Source: Cryptomeria japonica
Taxonomy: Eukaryota > Streptophyta > Pinopsida > Cupressales > Cupressaceae
Direction of reading: 5' to 3'
DNA length: 64,000 bases
NCBI RefSeq assembly: GCF_030272615.1
Contig: NC_081413.1
Coordinates: 160,642,849-160,706,848, forward strand
This document shows, piece by piece, positions 46,380 through 58,864 of this stretch; position 1 is the first letter of the stretch, and every line of letters begins with the position of its first letter. The notes below the pieces were generated by a model. That model searched no databases and had not been told where the DNA came from. It saw only the letters and a list, made by a program, of their open reading frames with translations. Position numbers and translations under genes: made by a program.

Positions 46380-47927
46380 TGTTGGCAATATTGCATTATA
46401 ACAGATAATGAGAGATTGTTGGCATTTCAATAAGGATATTGAGAAGGTTGTTGATGATTATAGATATAACTGATTAAGGATGTTTACTGTCTTGATATTA
46501 TTATTTTGTCATTGATGTCAAGAAATTGATTTTCTAATTCACTACGATGTTGCCATATCTTGAGAAGTATGATTTGAAGACTATAAAGATGTCGGTAAAA
46601 GACACAGGAAAGAATATGATGAATAAGGGGATGATTAAGGTATTCAATGGGCAACTAGTACTGAGTCAGACAATGATGAGATCATGATGTTTAGATTGTT
46701 TTAACATCATACATATGTTGTAAATTGTAAGGTTAATACTATACTATGTTCTCAAGCAAAGAACCTAGTCGGTAAACCTTAAGGAACCTAGTTGGTAAAC
46801 CCTAAGGTTATCGCTATCGGTTAATGAAGGTGGAATGTCTACCGAGTGAAGTTTAGTATTTACCGAGTTGTTACCAAGTTGTAACCGAGCTATAACTGAA
46901 TGCTTTAAATGTTTGCATGCGTTATTTAATGAAGGAAGCTAATGAGCTAGAACCGATTGAATGATTGGTATGTCATTAATATAGTTTGTTAATGAATCTA
47001 AGGCAATCAAAAATCGGCATGAAGATCTATAGTGCAGATTGAACCGCAATACGCTGGCACAAGTTCCAAGAAATACATGCAAGTTCCAAGGTGGGGTAAA
47101 ACATTTTTAGATCAAAAGATGCATCGAACTTGGACAAGATCAAAGATCTGATGGCTATGATTGATCATGGGAAATGTGATCAAGGAGATTAAGCGGTTAC
47201 CTAATTGTTTATAAATAGGAAATTGTTGATAAACAATGTATGCAGGCAAGTGTATGCACAGGGATTCTACATAGTGATTACCGAGCACAGAAGCTTGAAG
47301 ACCTGTTTGAATAACAGAGTATAGAAGCCCAGCAGATAGACAAGATTAGTTCTATGTCTAGATTGTATTGAACAAATAAGAATCTGCTTTAGCATTTTAG
47401 ATGTGAAGTTGCAGATAGATTTTATTACTGTTATTTTGTGAAAGTGACAGAAAATCTCTTAACCAAGTGGACTTAACAGTCTTATTTGTAAAACCCTCTA
47501 GCAAGGTGACATTCTGATTGAGTGTTTGAAATCCTTTAATAAGGTCACTTCTAACAAGGTGAAGATCCTAAGAGATCTGAGGGAAATCCCTTATCCGGGT
47601 CACATCTAGCAATGTGTTTGTAATCTTTACATGATTTTCTTTTAACCGAGCATACTCTAGAAGAGTATATTTCTTAGTGGGTCTAAAATCCCACCGTGGT
47701 TTTTCCCTATTTGGGTTTCCACGTTAAATCTGGTGTTATGAGGTTTATGATATTTATATGCTTTTTGAGTTTAATGTTTAACAGTTTTGGTTATATTACT
47801 GAAATATATGTTACCGAGGTTGAATCTGATGTTTTTATGAAAGATTAAGTTTGTATGATTCACCTCCCCCCCCCTCTCATCTTTTTGGCTATTGGATCTA
47901 TACTTATATTAAGTATCAGAACTATCA
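46380..47927 (+). repeat. 5' LTR of copia element
   Basis: TGTTGG to ACTATCA, 1,548 bases. A TATA-like TTTATAAATA lies at 47,208-47,217; in the 3' LTR the same spot reads TTTGTAAATA. A C-tract box is at about 47,858-47,878. Confidence 0.9.
47208..47217 (+). promoter_or_regulatory. Candidate TATA box of the copia LTR
   Basis: TTTATAAATA followed by GG in the 5' LTR, in the expected U3/R region. The 3' LTR copy carries an A-to-G change in the box. Confidence 0.45.
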
Positions 47928-47929
47928 AT

Positions 47930-47941
47930 TGGTATCAGAGC
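47930..47941 (+). other. Primer-binding site (tRNA-Met-i)
   Basis: TGGTATCAGAGC exactly, two bases after the LTR end. Confidence 0.95.
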
Positions 47942-48038
47942 TTTAGACTCTGGAATGAAAGTTTAAAGGCACTTGAGTTAAAGATCCAAAGATATATAAG
48001 AGGGATGCATCGAAGCTGAACAAGTCAAGTTTCTCTAC

Positions 48039-48969
48039 ATGGCAGAAAAGGATGAAGCTACATCTATCAAGAGTTGGAGAATATGTTGTATACTATCTGG
48101 AGAATGATTTTGTTACACTGAGTACCTATCCATTGACTATGGAAGAGATAAAGGCAAAGCAAGAACATATTCAAGCAATGATTGAAATAACATCTACATT
48201 GATCGACTCAGAGTTTAATGATCTAGAAGGTTGCAATGATGCAAAGGCAATGTGGGATAAGCTCATATCAGTATATGGAGGAGATGAACATGTTCAAAGA
48301 GAAAAATTAGATAGTCTAAGAGGACAACTTGAATCTGTGAGGATGAATGAAGGTGAGAACATAACTCAGTACAGTACAAGACTAAAGGAGATTGTCAACC
48401 AAATCAAAGGAGCAGGTGGAATTATTGAAGAAAAGGATATAACAAGTAAGTTGTTGAGAACCCTTCTACTAGCTTATACAATCCAAGTCTCTGCAATCAA
48501 TGAATTGAGGTCTGTACCTAATATGCCAGTTTCTTTAGATGCTAATATTAGTAAGCTACATGCATTTGAATTAAGTAACTTTGATAACAGTGCATCTTCG
48601 GTAAATAAAGTTGAATCTGCATTTAGTTCTTTTCATCTTGATGAATCTAATGATTTCGATGAAAGAAATTATAAGTACTTTGAAGGAGATCACAGTGGAG
48701 CAAGTGAAAGATTTCGTAAGAACATGGAGGCAGTACACAAACTGTATGAGGAAATTAGAAAGCAAGAAGAGTTTGAAGCACTATTAGCCAAAAGGTTACC
48801 GAGAGGCAAAGGTAAGTATAAAGGAAAGCTACCTTTGAAATGTTTCAATTGTGATAAGATAGGACATATGGCGTCTAACTGTCCTTACAAAGATTTTACT
48901 GAAAAGAGAGATTACCAAGATGACAGACAGAAAGATAATCATTACAGAGGACATCGAGACTTCAGATGA
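48039..48969 (+). pseudogene. gag: Copia Gag
   Basis: The likely start is the ATG at 48,039, in the first reading frame after the primer site; a shift near 48,085 puts the rest in the frame that is open from 48,052. The start of a usual copia Gag (the LDG.N..WK..M region) is missing, so the N-terminus is shortened. The UBN2-type core follows (AMIEITSTLID, AKAMWDKLISVYGG, GAGGIIEEKDI), then a zinc knuckle CFNCDKIGHMASNC near 48,841 with all four ligands in place. A TGA at 48,967 (arginine CGA is the likely source) separates Gag from the protease segment. Confidence 0.88.
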
Positions 48970-50616
48970 AGAGATGGAAATACATGTTTAATGGCTGATG
49001 AGGAATCCAATGGTGATAAATCAGATGAGACTGATATAGAGGAAGTAATTTATGTGGCTATCAAAGATGAATCAGATGAAGAAAGGTATGAAGAAAAATC
49101 CCTAATATCTCACATAAACACTAATGATTCTTGGATTATAGATTGTGGATGCTCACATCATATGACTAGAGATAAACACAAGTTTGTTATATTAGAAGAT
49201 TATGATGGAGGCTATGTCAGATTTGGTAATGATGCACCATGTCCAGTGAAAGGTAAAGGATCTATAACACTTCTTGACAATGCACGATGCAATGATGTTT
49301 ATTGGGTTGAAGGTTTGAAATACAATTTGTTGTGTGTAGCACAACTAAACAACACAAGTTACCGAATAGAATTTCAGAAAGGAATTGTCAAAGTTCATGA
49401 CAAGAATGGAAAGTTAGCTGCTACCGGGACACAAACAAAAGGTAACACATTTCACCTTGACTCAACTCGGAATAAGTGTTTGCATGCAAAGATAGATGAT
49501 ACCTAGTTATGGCATAAAAGGTTTTGTCATGTAAATTTTGATAATCTAATCAAAATAAGTAAGAAGCACTGAGTAAGAGGTCTACCGAGTCTTGAAAAAC
49601 CTGAAAATGCTATTTGTTGAGGATGCCAAATGGGTAAGATGATGAGATCAAGCTTTACAAGTAAGTCTTACACTTCTAAGGGAATTTTAGATCTAGTGCA
49701 CACTGATCTTTGTGGTCCTATGAAAGTTCAAAGTTATTATGGTGATAAATATTTCATATTATTTGTGGATGACTATTCAAGGATGATGTCAGTAATGTTT
49801 TATAAGAAAAATCAGAAGCTTTTCAAATGTTTAAATGGTACAAGGCAAGAGTTAAAAATGAAACAGGAAGACAACTGCAATGTCTTAGATCAGATAGAGG
49901 AGGAGAGTTCACATCTAATGAGTTCAACTTATTTTGCAATGATCATGGTATTCAAAGACAAGTCTCTGCACTGAGAACTCCACAGTAGAATGGAATAGCT
50001 GAGAGAAGAAATAGATCTATTGTGGATTGTGCTAGAACACTGATGATTGAAAAGAAGGTACCACAAACATTTTGGAAAGAAGCAATAAGCACAACAGTTT
50101 ACACCTTGAACCGAGTACAATTGAAGAAAGGTACTTTGAAGACACCATATGAAATCTGGTATGATAAGAAACCTAATGTAAATTATTTTAAAATCTTTGG
50201 AAGTAGATGCTATGTTCACAACAATGATAGAAATGGCAAGTTTGATCAGAAAAGTGAAGAAGGAACATTTCTAGGTTATTCTTCTAGAAGCAAAGCATTT
50301 AAATGTCTGATCAAATCATCTAACAAAATAGTAGAAAGTGCAAATGTGAAAATTGATGAATTTGCAGAAAGAAATGATGAAGAAAATTCCAAGGAACCAG
50401 AAGACTATGATGAATTTGTCTATGTTCAACCGAGAAGTCTTATCGAGAAGACTGTTGAAGAAAATTGAAGAGAATATCCAGTTACCGAGTGATGAAGAAG
50501 ATCATATAGAGCCTACCGAGCCTGTATTAGCCAAGTATGTCAGAAGACATCATGCACCAAGTCAGATTATAGGAGATAAGGATGATCCAGTGATGACAAG
50601 GAACAAACTGAGATAG
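48970..50616 (+). pseudogene. pol: Copia protease and integrase
   Basis: The protease site reads DCG in WIIDCGCSHHMTRD (49,132-49,173) where DSG is normal, so the catalytic triplet is altered. Integrase begins at LWHKRFCHVNFD (49,507), with the cysteine pair of its zinc module around 49,615-49,626 broken by a TGA. The core has LVHTDLCGPM and LFVDDYSRM (49,690-49,785). A shift near 49,810 moves the frame, and in the new frame NGIAERRNR keeps the catalytic Glu near 50,000. YEIWYDKKPNVNYFKIFG and GTFLGYSSRSKAF (50,149-50,300) are the usual C-terminal blocks. Another shift near 50,450 leads to RT. Confidence 0.88.
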
Positions 50617-52206
50617 AACACATGTTTAATATCTGAATTTGAACCAAGAATAGTGAAAGAGGCATTTAACAGTGAAGATTGGATAAATGCTATTACAGAA
50701 GAGATTGATCAAATCAAGAAGAATGACACATGGACACTAATCCCAAGACCAAAGGACAAAAATGTAATCGGTACAAAGTGGATTTTCCGAAACAAGCTAA
50801 ATGAAAAAGGAGAGGTCATTCGAAACAAAGCAAGACTAGTTTGTAAAGGTTATGCTCAAGAAGAAGGAATTGATTATGGTGAAACTTTTGCACCTGTTGC
50901 TAGACTTGAAGGAGTAAGAACATTGTTGGCATATGCTGCTTTCATAAATTTCAAGGTATATCAAATGGATGTCAAATCTGCATTTCTGAATGGAATATTA
51001 GAAGAAGAAGTTTTTATTGAACAACCTGAAGGATTTGTTGAAGACAAGAATAAATATCAGGTATGTAAATTGAACAAAGCTTTATATGGTTTGAAACAAG
51101 CACCTAGAGCATGGTATGAAATATTGCACTCTTATTTGATTAAGATTGGTTTTATAAGGACAAGTGAGAATAGCAATATGTACATGAAGATTGATGAAAA
51201 TGGAATACTGATCTCAACCATATTTGTTGATGATATTATATTTTGTGGAAATGACTCTTTATGCAATAACTTTGGAAATGAAATGAGCAAAGAATTTGAG
51301 ATGTCATTAATCGGTGAGATAAAGTATTTTATAGGTTTACAGATATTGCAAATGAAAAATGAGATTTTCATTACTCAATCCAAGTACATAAAGGAAATCT
51401 TGAAGAAATTTGGAATGGAGGATTCAAAACCAGTAAGTACTCATATGACTACCAACTATAAATTATCAAAGAATGATGAATCTACATCTGTTGATGAGAC
51501 ACTTTACCGATTAATGATTGGAAAACTTCAATATGTTGTTCACAGCAGACTAGACATAGCACATACAATGGGTATAGTTGCAAGATTCTTTGGAGATCCT
51601 AAGGAAACACACATGACAATAATCAAAAGAATCTTTAGATACTTGAAAGGCACTGAGGATTATGGCTTAGTATATCAGAAAGGAAATGGTTTTAATTTAA
51701 AAGTTTATACTGATGCTGATTGGGCAGGCAACATTGATGACAGAAAAAGCACAAGTGGTTGAGCTTTCTTGTTAGGAGAAAGACTAGTGAGTTGGCTTAG
51801 CAAGAAACAAGGATGTGTTTCATAGTCAACAGCAGAAGCTGAATACGTTGCTGCAGCATTGAATTGTACCAACATTGCATGGATCAAACAATTGTTGGAA
51901 GGTATAAATGAGAAAGTTACTGAGCCAGTAACTATATTCTATGACAATACTAGTGCCATTAATATTTCAAGGAATCCTATTATGCACTTTAAGACAAAGC
52001 ACATCTCTATTAAATATCATTATCTTAGAGAAGAAGCTCAAGAGAAGAAAGTGGTGTTGGAGTATGTTAGCACAAAGGAATAAATAGCAGATATCTTCAC
52101 CAAGCCACTACCTAGGGACACTTTTGAATATCTTAGAAGCAAGTTAGGGGTCCTACCCCTATCTTCTACTCACTGGCCGAGTTCGGTGAAAGCATCAATT
52201 CGATGA
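50617..52206 (+). pseudogene. pol: Copia reverse transcriptase and RNase H, nearly intact
   Basis: An open frame of 369 codons from 50,653 covers [58 protein letters not shown] and the catalytic FVDD at about 51,223-51,234. RNase H has TDADWAG (51,709), a stop at 51,760, AEAEYVAA (about 51,835) and YDNTSAI (51,940). The final KHIDI-type motif reads KHISIKYH, so the last catalytic Asp appears to be Ser. Further stops lie at 51,823 (TAG) and 52,081 (TAA, before IADIFTKPL). The gene ends at TGA 52,204. RT itself carries no internal stop. Confidence 0.92.
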
Positions 52207-52417
52207 CTCTATCGAATATCTTTTAGGAGTTGATGATGATTTATACACTTTAGGATGTTTTCTAAAGGTATACAGGAATTATTACAAGAAATAATACATG
52301 GAATAGGAATTGAAGACAAAATGCTCTGACCGAGACTGAATTGATACACAACAGCTGAAAATCACTTCGTACAGATAGAAATTATGTTTTAGTTCTTTAA
52401 TTTTTGGCATTGTTGTC

Positions 52418-52592
52418 AAAGGGGGAGAAGACTTAAAGAAAACTGGAAACACTACTGATTGGAAAGAAGACTGAAGAAAATAGGAGAAGTCTAATGTATG
52501 GGGGAGAGCATTTCAGCATTTCAGAATCACAACAATCCGAATCTTTTAAGGTCAAATCAATTGATTTTTCCATCAATGCCAAAGGGGGAGAT
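52418..52592 (+). other. Paired polypurine tracts of the copia element
   Basis: AAAGGGGGAGAAG at 52,418-52,430 follows an imperfect inverted repeat (TTTGGCA/TGTCAAA). AAAGGGGGAGAT at 52,581-52,592 abuts the 3' LTR and is the priming tract. Confidence 0.75.
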
Positions 52593-53737
52593 TGTTGGCA
52601 ATATTGCATTATAACAGACAATGAAAGATTGTTGGCATTTCAATAAGGATATTGAGAAGGTTGTTGATGATTATGGATATAACTGATTGAGTATGTTTAC
52701 TGTCTTGATATTATTATTTTGTCATTGATGTCAGGAAATTGATTTTCTAATTCAGTATGATGTTGCCATATCTTGAGAAGTATGATTTGAAGATTATAAA
52801 GATGTCGGTAAAAGACACAGGAAAGAATATGATGAATAAGGGGATGAAGATCTACAATGTAGATTGAACCACAATACCCTGGCACAAGTTCCAAGAAATA
52901 TATGCAAGTTCCAAGGTAGGGTAAAAAGTTTTCAGATCGAAAGATGCATCGAACCTGGACAAGATCGAAGATCTGATGGCTATGATTGATCATGGGAAAT
53001 GTGATCAAGGAGATTAAGCGGTTACCTAATTGTTTGTAAATAGGAAACTATTGATAAATAGTGTATGCACAGGGATGCTACATAGTGATTACCGAGCACA
53101 GAAGCTTGAAGACCTGTTTGAATAACAGAGTATAGAAGCCCAGTAGATAGACAAGATTAGTTCTATGTCTAGATTGTATTGAAAAAATAAGAATCTGCTT
53201 TAGCACTTTAGATGTGAAGTTGCAGATAGATTTTATTACTGTTATTTTGTGAAAGTGACAAAAAAATCTCTTAACCGAGTGCACTTAACAGTCTTATTTG
53301 TAAAACCCTCTAGCAAGGTGACATTCTGATTGAGTGTTTGAAATCCTTTAACAAGGTCACTTCTAATAAGGTGAAGATCCTAATAGATCTAAGGGAAATC
53401 CCTTAACCGGGTCACATCTAGCAATGTGTTTGTAATCTTTAACAGGATTTTCTTTTAACTGAGCATACTCTAGAAGAGTATATTTCTTAGTGGGTCCAAA
53501 ATCCCACAGTGGTTTTTCCCTATTTGGGTTTCCACGTTAAATTTGGTGTTATGAGGTTTATGATGTTTATATGCTTTTTGAGTTTGAATGTTTAACAATT
53601 TTGGTTATATTACTGAAATATATGTTATCGAGGTTGAATCTGATGTTTTTATGAAAGATTGAGTTTGTATGATACACCCCCCCTTCTCATCTTGTTGGCT
53701 ATTAGATCTATACTTATATTAAGTATCAGAACTATCA
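52593..53737 (+). repeat. 3' LTR of copia element, internally deleted
   Basis: 1,145 bases. Compared with the 5' LTR it lacks about 390 bases after GGGGATGA (52,846), between short ATGA repeats, and about 14 bases near 53,062 between GTATGCA repeats. It is followed by the CATTC duplication. Confidence 0.9.
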
Positions 53738-53742
53738 CATTC

Positions 53743-53888
53743 ATGTGGATGGTTTATTTGCTTCAAGTTATATGTTTATTTGTTTACCAATTTATATGTG
53801 TTTGGTATAAAAGCATTAAATCTTATCTTATTAGTAGAACACCAGTTCACCGCCCCCCCCCCCCTCTTAGTGTTACTAGATCCCAACA
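53743..53888 (+). repeat. 5' LTR of the inner pol-less element, last part
   Basis: Continues from 46,379 after the copia insertion; ends GATCCCAACA. It contains a run of C (53,853-53,865) in the C-tract box and matches the end of the 3' LTR at 61,174-61,319. Confidence 0.85.
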
Positions 53889-53890
53889 AT

Positions 53891-53902
53891 TAGTATCAGA
53901 GC
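53891..53902 (+). other. Primer-binding site, one mismatch
   Basis: TAGTATCAGAGC; a G-to-A change from the standard TGGTATCAGAGC. Two bases after the LTR end. Confidence 0.85.
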
Positions 53903-53929
53903 CTTGTACCTCTAAGGAAGTTTAATAGC

Positions 53930-55111
53930 TTGAGGAAGATCTTGAAACCAAAATATTTAGGCATGGATATGGAGAAGAAACTTGAGATGGCTCTTGAGGA
54001 TTATGATGTTGAAAGGATGAAGAACTTGAAACTAAAAGATGAAAAGAATTCTGCAAATGAAATCATTCTTATCCTTCAAGAAAGGTTATCATATGCTCAA
54101 GCTATAAGGAAGGAACTTTTGCAAAAACAAGATGATGATAATGCTCTCAAGGAACAATGTTAGAAACTGAGTCAAGAAAACATGCTCATGAAAAATGAAA
54201 TGCAAGACCTAACAATGAGGATGTCTAAGGATATTAAGGATAGAAAGAAGAAAGAAGAAAATCTTGCTACATCTCTGAAGAACAAATCTAAGGAATGTGA
54301 TAAACTGGCTCATGAGAATGATATGTTAAAAACTAGTTTGGTACAATCCCGAAATAATGAACAAGAACTTGAAAGAAAAGTAATATCTCTGAGAGATGAT
54401 CCAACTACTGCAAGTGAGTACAAAGAAAAGTTTAGGATGAGTTTTGCACAACTGGATGACTTATTGAAAAGACAAAGGCAAATTTATTATTCTAGAGGAC
54501 TTGTATTTGTACAAGGTGAAAGCTTTGGTACTACAGATCAGACAATCGGTGTGCAGAACTCATCAAAACAGAGGAAACTGGTAAGGAAATCTAATTCTTA
54601 TAAATTCAATGGTAGATGTTTTGTTTGCAATAAATTTTGGCATATGGCTAAACAATGTAGAAATAGAGAAAATCAAAACTACAACTCTGTTCCTGGTCAA
54701 TGCACAAATTGACAGAAGTATGGTCATAAGTCAGAAGACTACAAAATGAATGTTAAATGTCATGCATGTGGAAAGTTTGGAAATTTTGCTAATCATTGTA
54801 GGTCAAGGAATGATACTGGATATGTCAAAGTAATTCAGAAGAACAATGTTACATGTTATGCATGCAACAAAATAGGTCATGTTGCTAAGTACTGCAGAAG
54901 CAAGAATCAACCAGTCAGCAATGATGAAGGTAATGAGAAAGGAAAGAAGAAGGTAGATGAAAAACAACAAGATCACACCAAGAGATGGGTTAGAAAATCT
55001 GAAGGACCAAGTAGAGATGGATCTACACCAGTAACTCCACTGATAGAACAGGGCATTCCTCCACCTACAGGAAATTCCACTGGTAACTTAGGCATAAGCC
55101 TTAGGGGTTAG
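53930..55111 (+). pseudogene. ORF1: coiled-coil, multi-zinc-knuckle Gag-like protein
   Basis: One frame from about 53,930 to a TAG at 55,109. The first in-frame ATG after the LTR is at 53,963. Residues 1-170 are strongly charged with heptad character (EKKLEMALEDYDVERMKNLK, LQERLSYAQ), as in a coiled coil. Four zinc-knuckle units follow between about 54,615 and 54,900: CFVCNKFWHMAKQC (complete), a broken one interrupted by TGA at 54,710, CHACGKFGNFANHC (His replaced by Asn) and CYACNKIGHVAKYC (complete). The tail is lysine- and proline-rich. A TAG at 54,161 also interrupts. It looks like a nucleic-acid-binding, RNA-packaging protein; it lacks the usual copia Gag core. Confidence 0.7.
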
Positions 55112-55467
55112 CAATCTCATTGCAAAATCTTGCATATTAACATGGAGGAGATCTAAGGAGATCTAGAAGAGATATGGAGAGTAGTGTTCATCATTGATGA
55201 AGGTTCACCTGACACAAGATGGTGAAACTAGCATCTTGTAGGGTAGTTCATGAAGCATTTATGATAGTTAAATATTAGGGTTTTATTCACTGATAAAAAG
55301 GGTAAGTGGATTCATTTTCACTCACCAAGCATTCAAGCATTCCGAGCGAAGAAAGGCGAATTTCAGGCAAATTAAGAGTGTGCAAAAGCATTGTGAAAGG
55401 ATTTTGAGTAGTTATCTGAGAAGAACTCAATCTTCCAACCAGCGTTCACTTTTAGGTATTCTTCAAA
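55112..55467 (+). other. Spacer between ORF1 and ORF2
   Basis: About 350 bases with stops in all frames and no motif. It may be the leader of a separately translated ORF2. Confidence 0.5.
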
Positions 55468-58400
55468 ATGGCATTTGGATCTTCATCTCCTACTTTCAAT
55501 GCAAGCCCCACTATTGTCAAGGTTAAGGATTGGTTGAGGCTCATATTCAAGGAGGTTCCCTTGATTGCTAAGAAGGAAGAATCTGCGAGAACATTTTATA
55601 GGGTTCCTAATGGTGTGATGTATGTTGAAGACATAAGGGCATACATTCACTGCACCCTAGAGGATCTAGGCATAGAGGAGATCAAAAGAATGTATCAATC
55701 TATGATACTGGGAAGCTCTGGAACCATCAAGCTGGAATACAAAGCAATTGAGGATCTAGGGTTAACTGATATTCTATACATACCAAAATTCAAGGATGAG
55801 ATCATCAGATACATTCTGAGAAGGGTTCACAACAAGTTTATCTAGCTGGATCGACCTTACATGATCACCAAGGAGGCTATTCAAGTGATCATCGGCTTGC
55901 CCAAGGTTAGACAAGAACCTGGCAGGAAAATTTCCAACTCAGAGGTTGAGAAACTCACCGGTGCAACTCATGACAATATATCAATGAGGATCAACACAAT
56001 CACTGACACTAATGTGAAATTTACAAGTATGATTATCGGTTATAAGGTAACTTAATCTAGCCAATTGAATTCTATTGCTAGTTCTTGTATTCATTCCGCA
56101 TATCAGATGCTAAGGAATGATGCAAAATATGATCTATGTGAATGGTTGAGGAGTGAGTTAATGTTAAATCTTGGAAAGATCAAGGGAGTTAAGAAATGGA
56201 CTTTTAGATATGGAAATCTCATTGTATGTCTAATGCTTTACTTCATGAATGAGCTACCTGGTGTTGGAAAGAAGCGTTGGGCTCATGACATACCCATAGG
56301 TATGTAGATCAAGGAAGCAATCATCGATCTTGGTATCGAGAGAGAAGAAAAACTTTAGGGTTACTTTAAAATATTTCAAGAAAATATGAGACAAAGGTAG
56401 AGGTTATCAAAGAACATTGTGGATAAATACTCCATTGATATCTATTTCATGGTGAAGACTGATGAAACCCTTATGGCGGCAGTTGAACCAAGGACCATCT
56501 AGGTCACAGAGCTCGGATATGAGGTGGATGACAACATTCTAGACCTCTATGCAAAATTTTTGCTAGATGCCCCATTGGATTACAAGACCAAGCAATTTGG
56601 CATAGCATAAGAGAAGGCCCTGGAAGTCAAAACTGGCTTTAATAGGAAGAGAAGGGAGAAGAAAATAGAAAAGATGTCTACTTTTGTGCAGAATGTTATG
56701 CACAAAATTGATATTGAAATGGGTTCTGGATATAAACCGGCAGGAGAACCGACAACAACTAGCACTCCAAGAGTGAAAAAACCTGAAGCTTACATTTCCA
56801 CCATCACTTCTGATTTTGACCCTGAGGACAATGAACCTCTAGCTTTAAAAGGGTACAGAGGAAGAAAGTAGATCAGCCACCGGTAGAGCAAAAGAAGGTG
56901 GAGCCAAGGATGAAACTTATCAGAAAGGTAACAAAACCTATTGCACCCCACCTCTGGCAAGGAAGCCTACACAAAAGAGGAAACCAGTTACATCTACTTC
57001 AACAACTCCCAAAAAAAAGAAGAAGAGTGATGATACTGAGTCTGGTAAGGCCATAATAACATGTGCTGAGTTAATTGATGAAATTACAAAAGATGGAATT
57101 TTGAAAAATGTATCTATGTATTATGAGAGTTTAGAAGAAAATGAGAAAAATGAGATAGAAGAGGCAATTTTGTTACATATAAACATTTATAAGAAAGCTT
57201 TAGTAGAAATTTTGAAGGAAATACCTCTATCATTGTACAATAAACTAGATACTAGAAGGCTTGACACAGTCAAGAGGGATAGGGAGATCAAAGAGGTAGA
57301 AATTTTGACTTTATGTGGTGCTATTAGTAATGATGAAATGAAGAGATGCATTGATGTTTCTAATAGGACAATTTTCAGTAGCAAACCCTAACAGATAAGC
57401 CTAATGATGGGCAGAGTTAATGATGTGATTAATGAGACTAGTGAGGGTTGGGCAAAATTCTTCTAGAAGAATCTAGACTTTCTTACAACTGAGGAAGAGT
57501 TTGTTAAGGCAACAACTTCCACCATTCCAAATAAATCAAAAGGGAAAGGTATTTTGGGTACTTCAACTCCAATTTTGACTAAACCGGCAATAATTATAGA
57601 TATACATACTCAACCAACAATAAAGGAGAGTGTACAGTCTATACCAGCAGAAACCATTTTTGAGGAAGGAAATGTACAGGTTATTGAGAATATTGTGGAT
57701 AAACTTCACCAACAGTAATTGACACTACACGAAGTGGTGAAGCCACCAGTTCTAAAGAAGATAAGGTAAAGGGAATTGAGGCTACATCGATAGTCAATAT
57801 TGATTCCCTGGCAAAGGTTTTGGCAATTGACACTTCTCAGGTCGAGAAGAAATCAATCACTAAGATGAGTCCAACTGAGTTAGTGATGATGGCTATTCAG
57901 AAACTTCTAAAGGAGGGATCTACATACAAGGGAATAATTGATCAATCAGTTACAGTGTTACACAAATTAATCCCTTGTTGTAAGATTGAAGATGAAGCAA
58001 GCCCTTTCGGCAAGCTTAAAACACTAACATAGTATATATCCAATAATTTTCAATCACTACAGCAGATAGCAAACCGACAGGCATTAGAAAGATTCTCTAC
58101 AACTAAAAGAGAAGCTTTGACCAAATCATTCCAGCTGAGAAAAAGAAAATTGAAGCTAAACTCATTCTTATTGAGATTTGTCTAAAATAGTGTACAAATA
58201 TCTATAGGGTTTGTTGTAACATAGAAATTCTTATAGAAAATATAGATAACAAATTGAAGGAATTGTATGATAAGATAGCTAACATTGTAAATTATTTTGA
58301 TGGATTAACCTCACTGACAATATCTATTGATGGACAAATTTTTTCCTTGGAGAATCAAATATTTTCTTTGGAGAAGGAGAAAGAAAAGATCATTCAGAGA

Positions 58401-58637
58401 GAAAGGAGTCTTAGAGGACTTGTGAGTCCCAGATTAGATTAATTGGGTGTACATAAGAGAGTGTGTATGGACATGATTGCTAAACCCACACTGGCAGAAG
58501 TCAAAGAGAAGGAAACACTAACACACTTACTAAGTGGATTGGTATCCATTTTTGAAACCTTCAAAACCAGTTGGGATACATATCTTCAGTTGTTGAATAA
58601 GGCTTACCTGGAAATTTTGAAGATAGTCAAGCTCTAG
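55468..58637 (+). pseudogene. ORF2 of the pol-less element, unknown function
   Basis: ATG at 55,468. The frame holds to about 56,871, shifts near 56,940 to reach 57,391, and continues in pieces to a TAG at 58,635: about 1,050 codons. The N-terminal globular part has YIHCTLEDLG (about 55,645), ITKEAIQVIIGLPK (55,864), SMIIGYKVT (56,026) and YDLCEWLRSEL (56,128). It is followed by a lysine/threonine-rich linker (56,680-57,050) and helical, charged segments. Stops are mostly TAG (55,843; 56,305; 56,356; 56,398; 56,500). The outer element carries a clear relative on the other strand. I recognise no enzyme motif. A weak likeness to the second ORF of the Tat-like element is discussed under findings. 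Confidence 0.7.
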
Positions 58638-58697
58638 TAAAATAAACAGTATTTATTCATTCTTTTATTTTGAATTCTTTCAATTCTTTCATCGGTC

Positions 58698-58722
58698 TTT
58701 GGCATTGATGCCAAAGGGGGAG
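58698..58722 (+). other. Inverted repeat fused to an extra polypurine tract
   Basis: CTTTGGCAT and ATGCCAAAG form a perfect 9-base inverted repeat separated by two bases, running straight into GGGGGAG. It lies about 150 bases upstream of the priming tract. Confidence 0.65.
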
Positions 58723-58864
58723 TGTATATATATGTGAAAAATATCAGACAAGAACACATGGGAAGGATACCAGAATATCAAAAGGAGTGTATTGCTTAGG
58801 GGGAGCATATTTCAATTGAACCAACAAGGAATCCATTTTTCACATGAGTGTTTCCATCAATGCC

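Larger units (their letters stand above)
46380..53737 (+). mobile_element. Ty1/copia retrotransposon, structurally complete
   Basis: LTRs 46,380-47,927 and 52,593-53,737, primer site, gag, protease, integrase, RT, RNase H, purine tract and a perfect CATTC duplication. It is 7,358 bases long. The 3' LTR is about 400 bases shorter because of internal deletions. In a 253-base stretch the LTRs differ at about nine sites (3-4 percent). The coding region has a few stops and two or three shifts, so this copy is defective, but it is the best-preserved polymerase-bearing element here. Confidence 0.92.
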
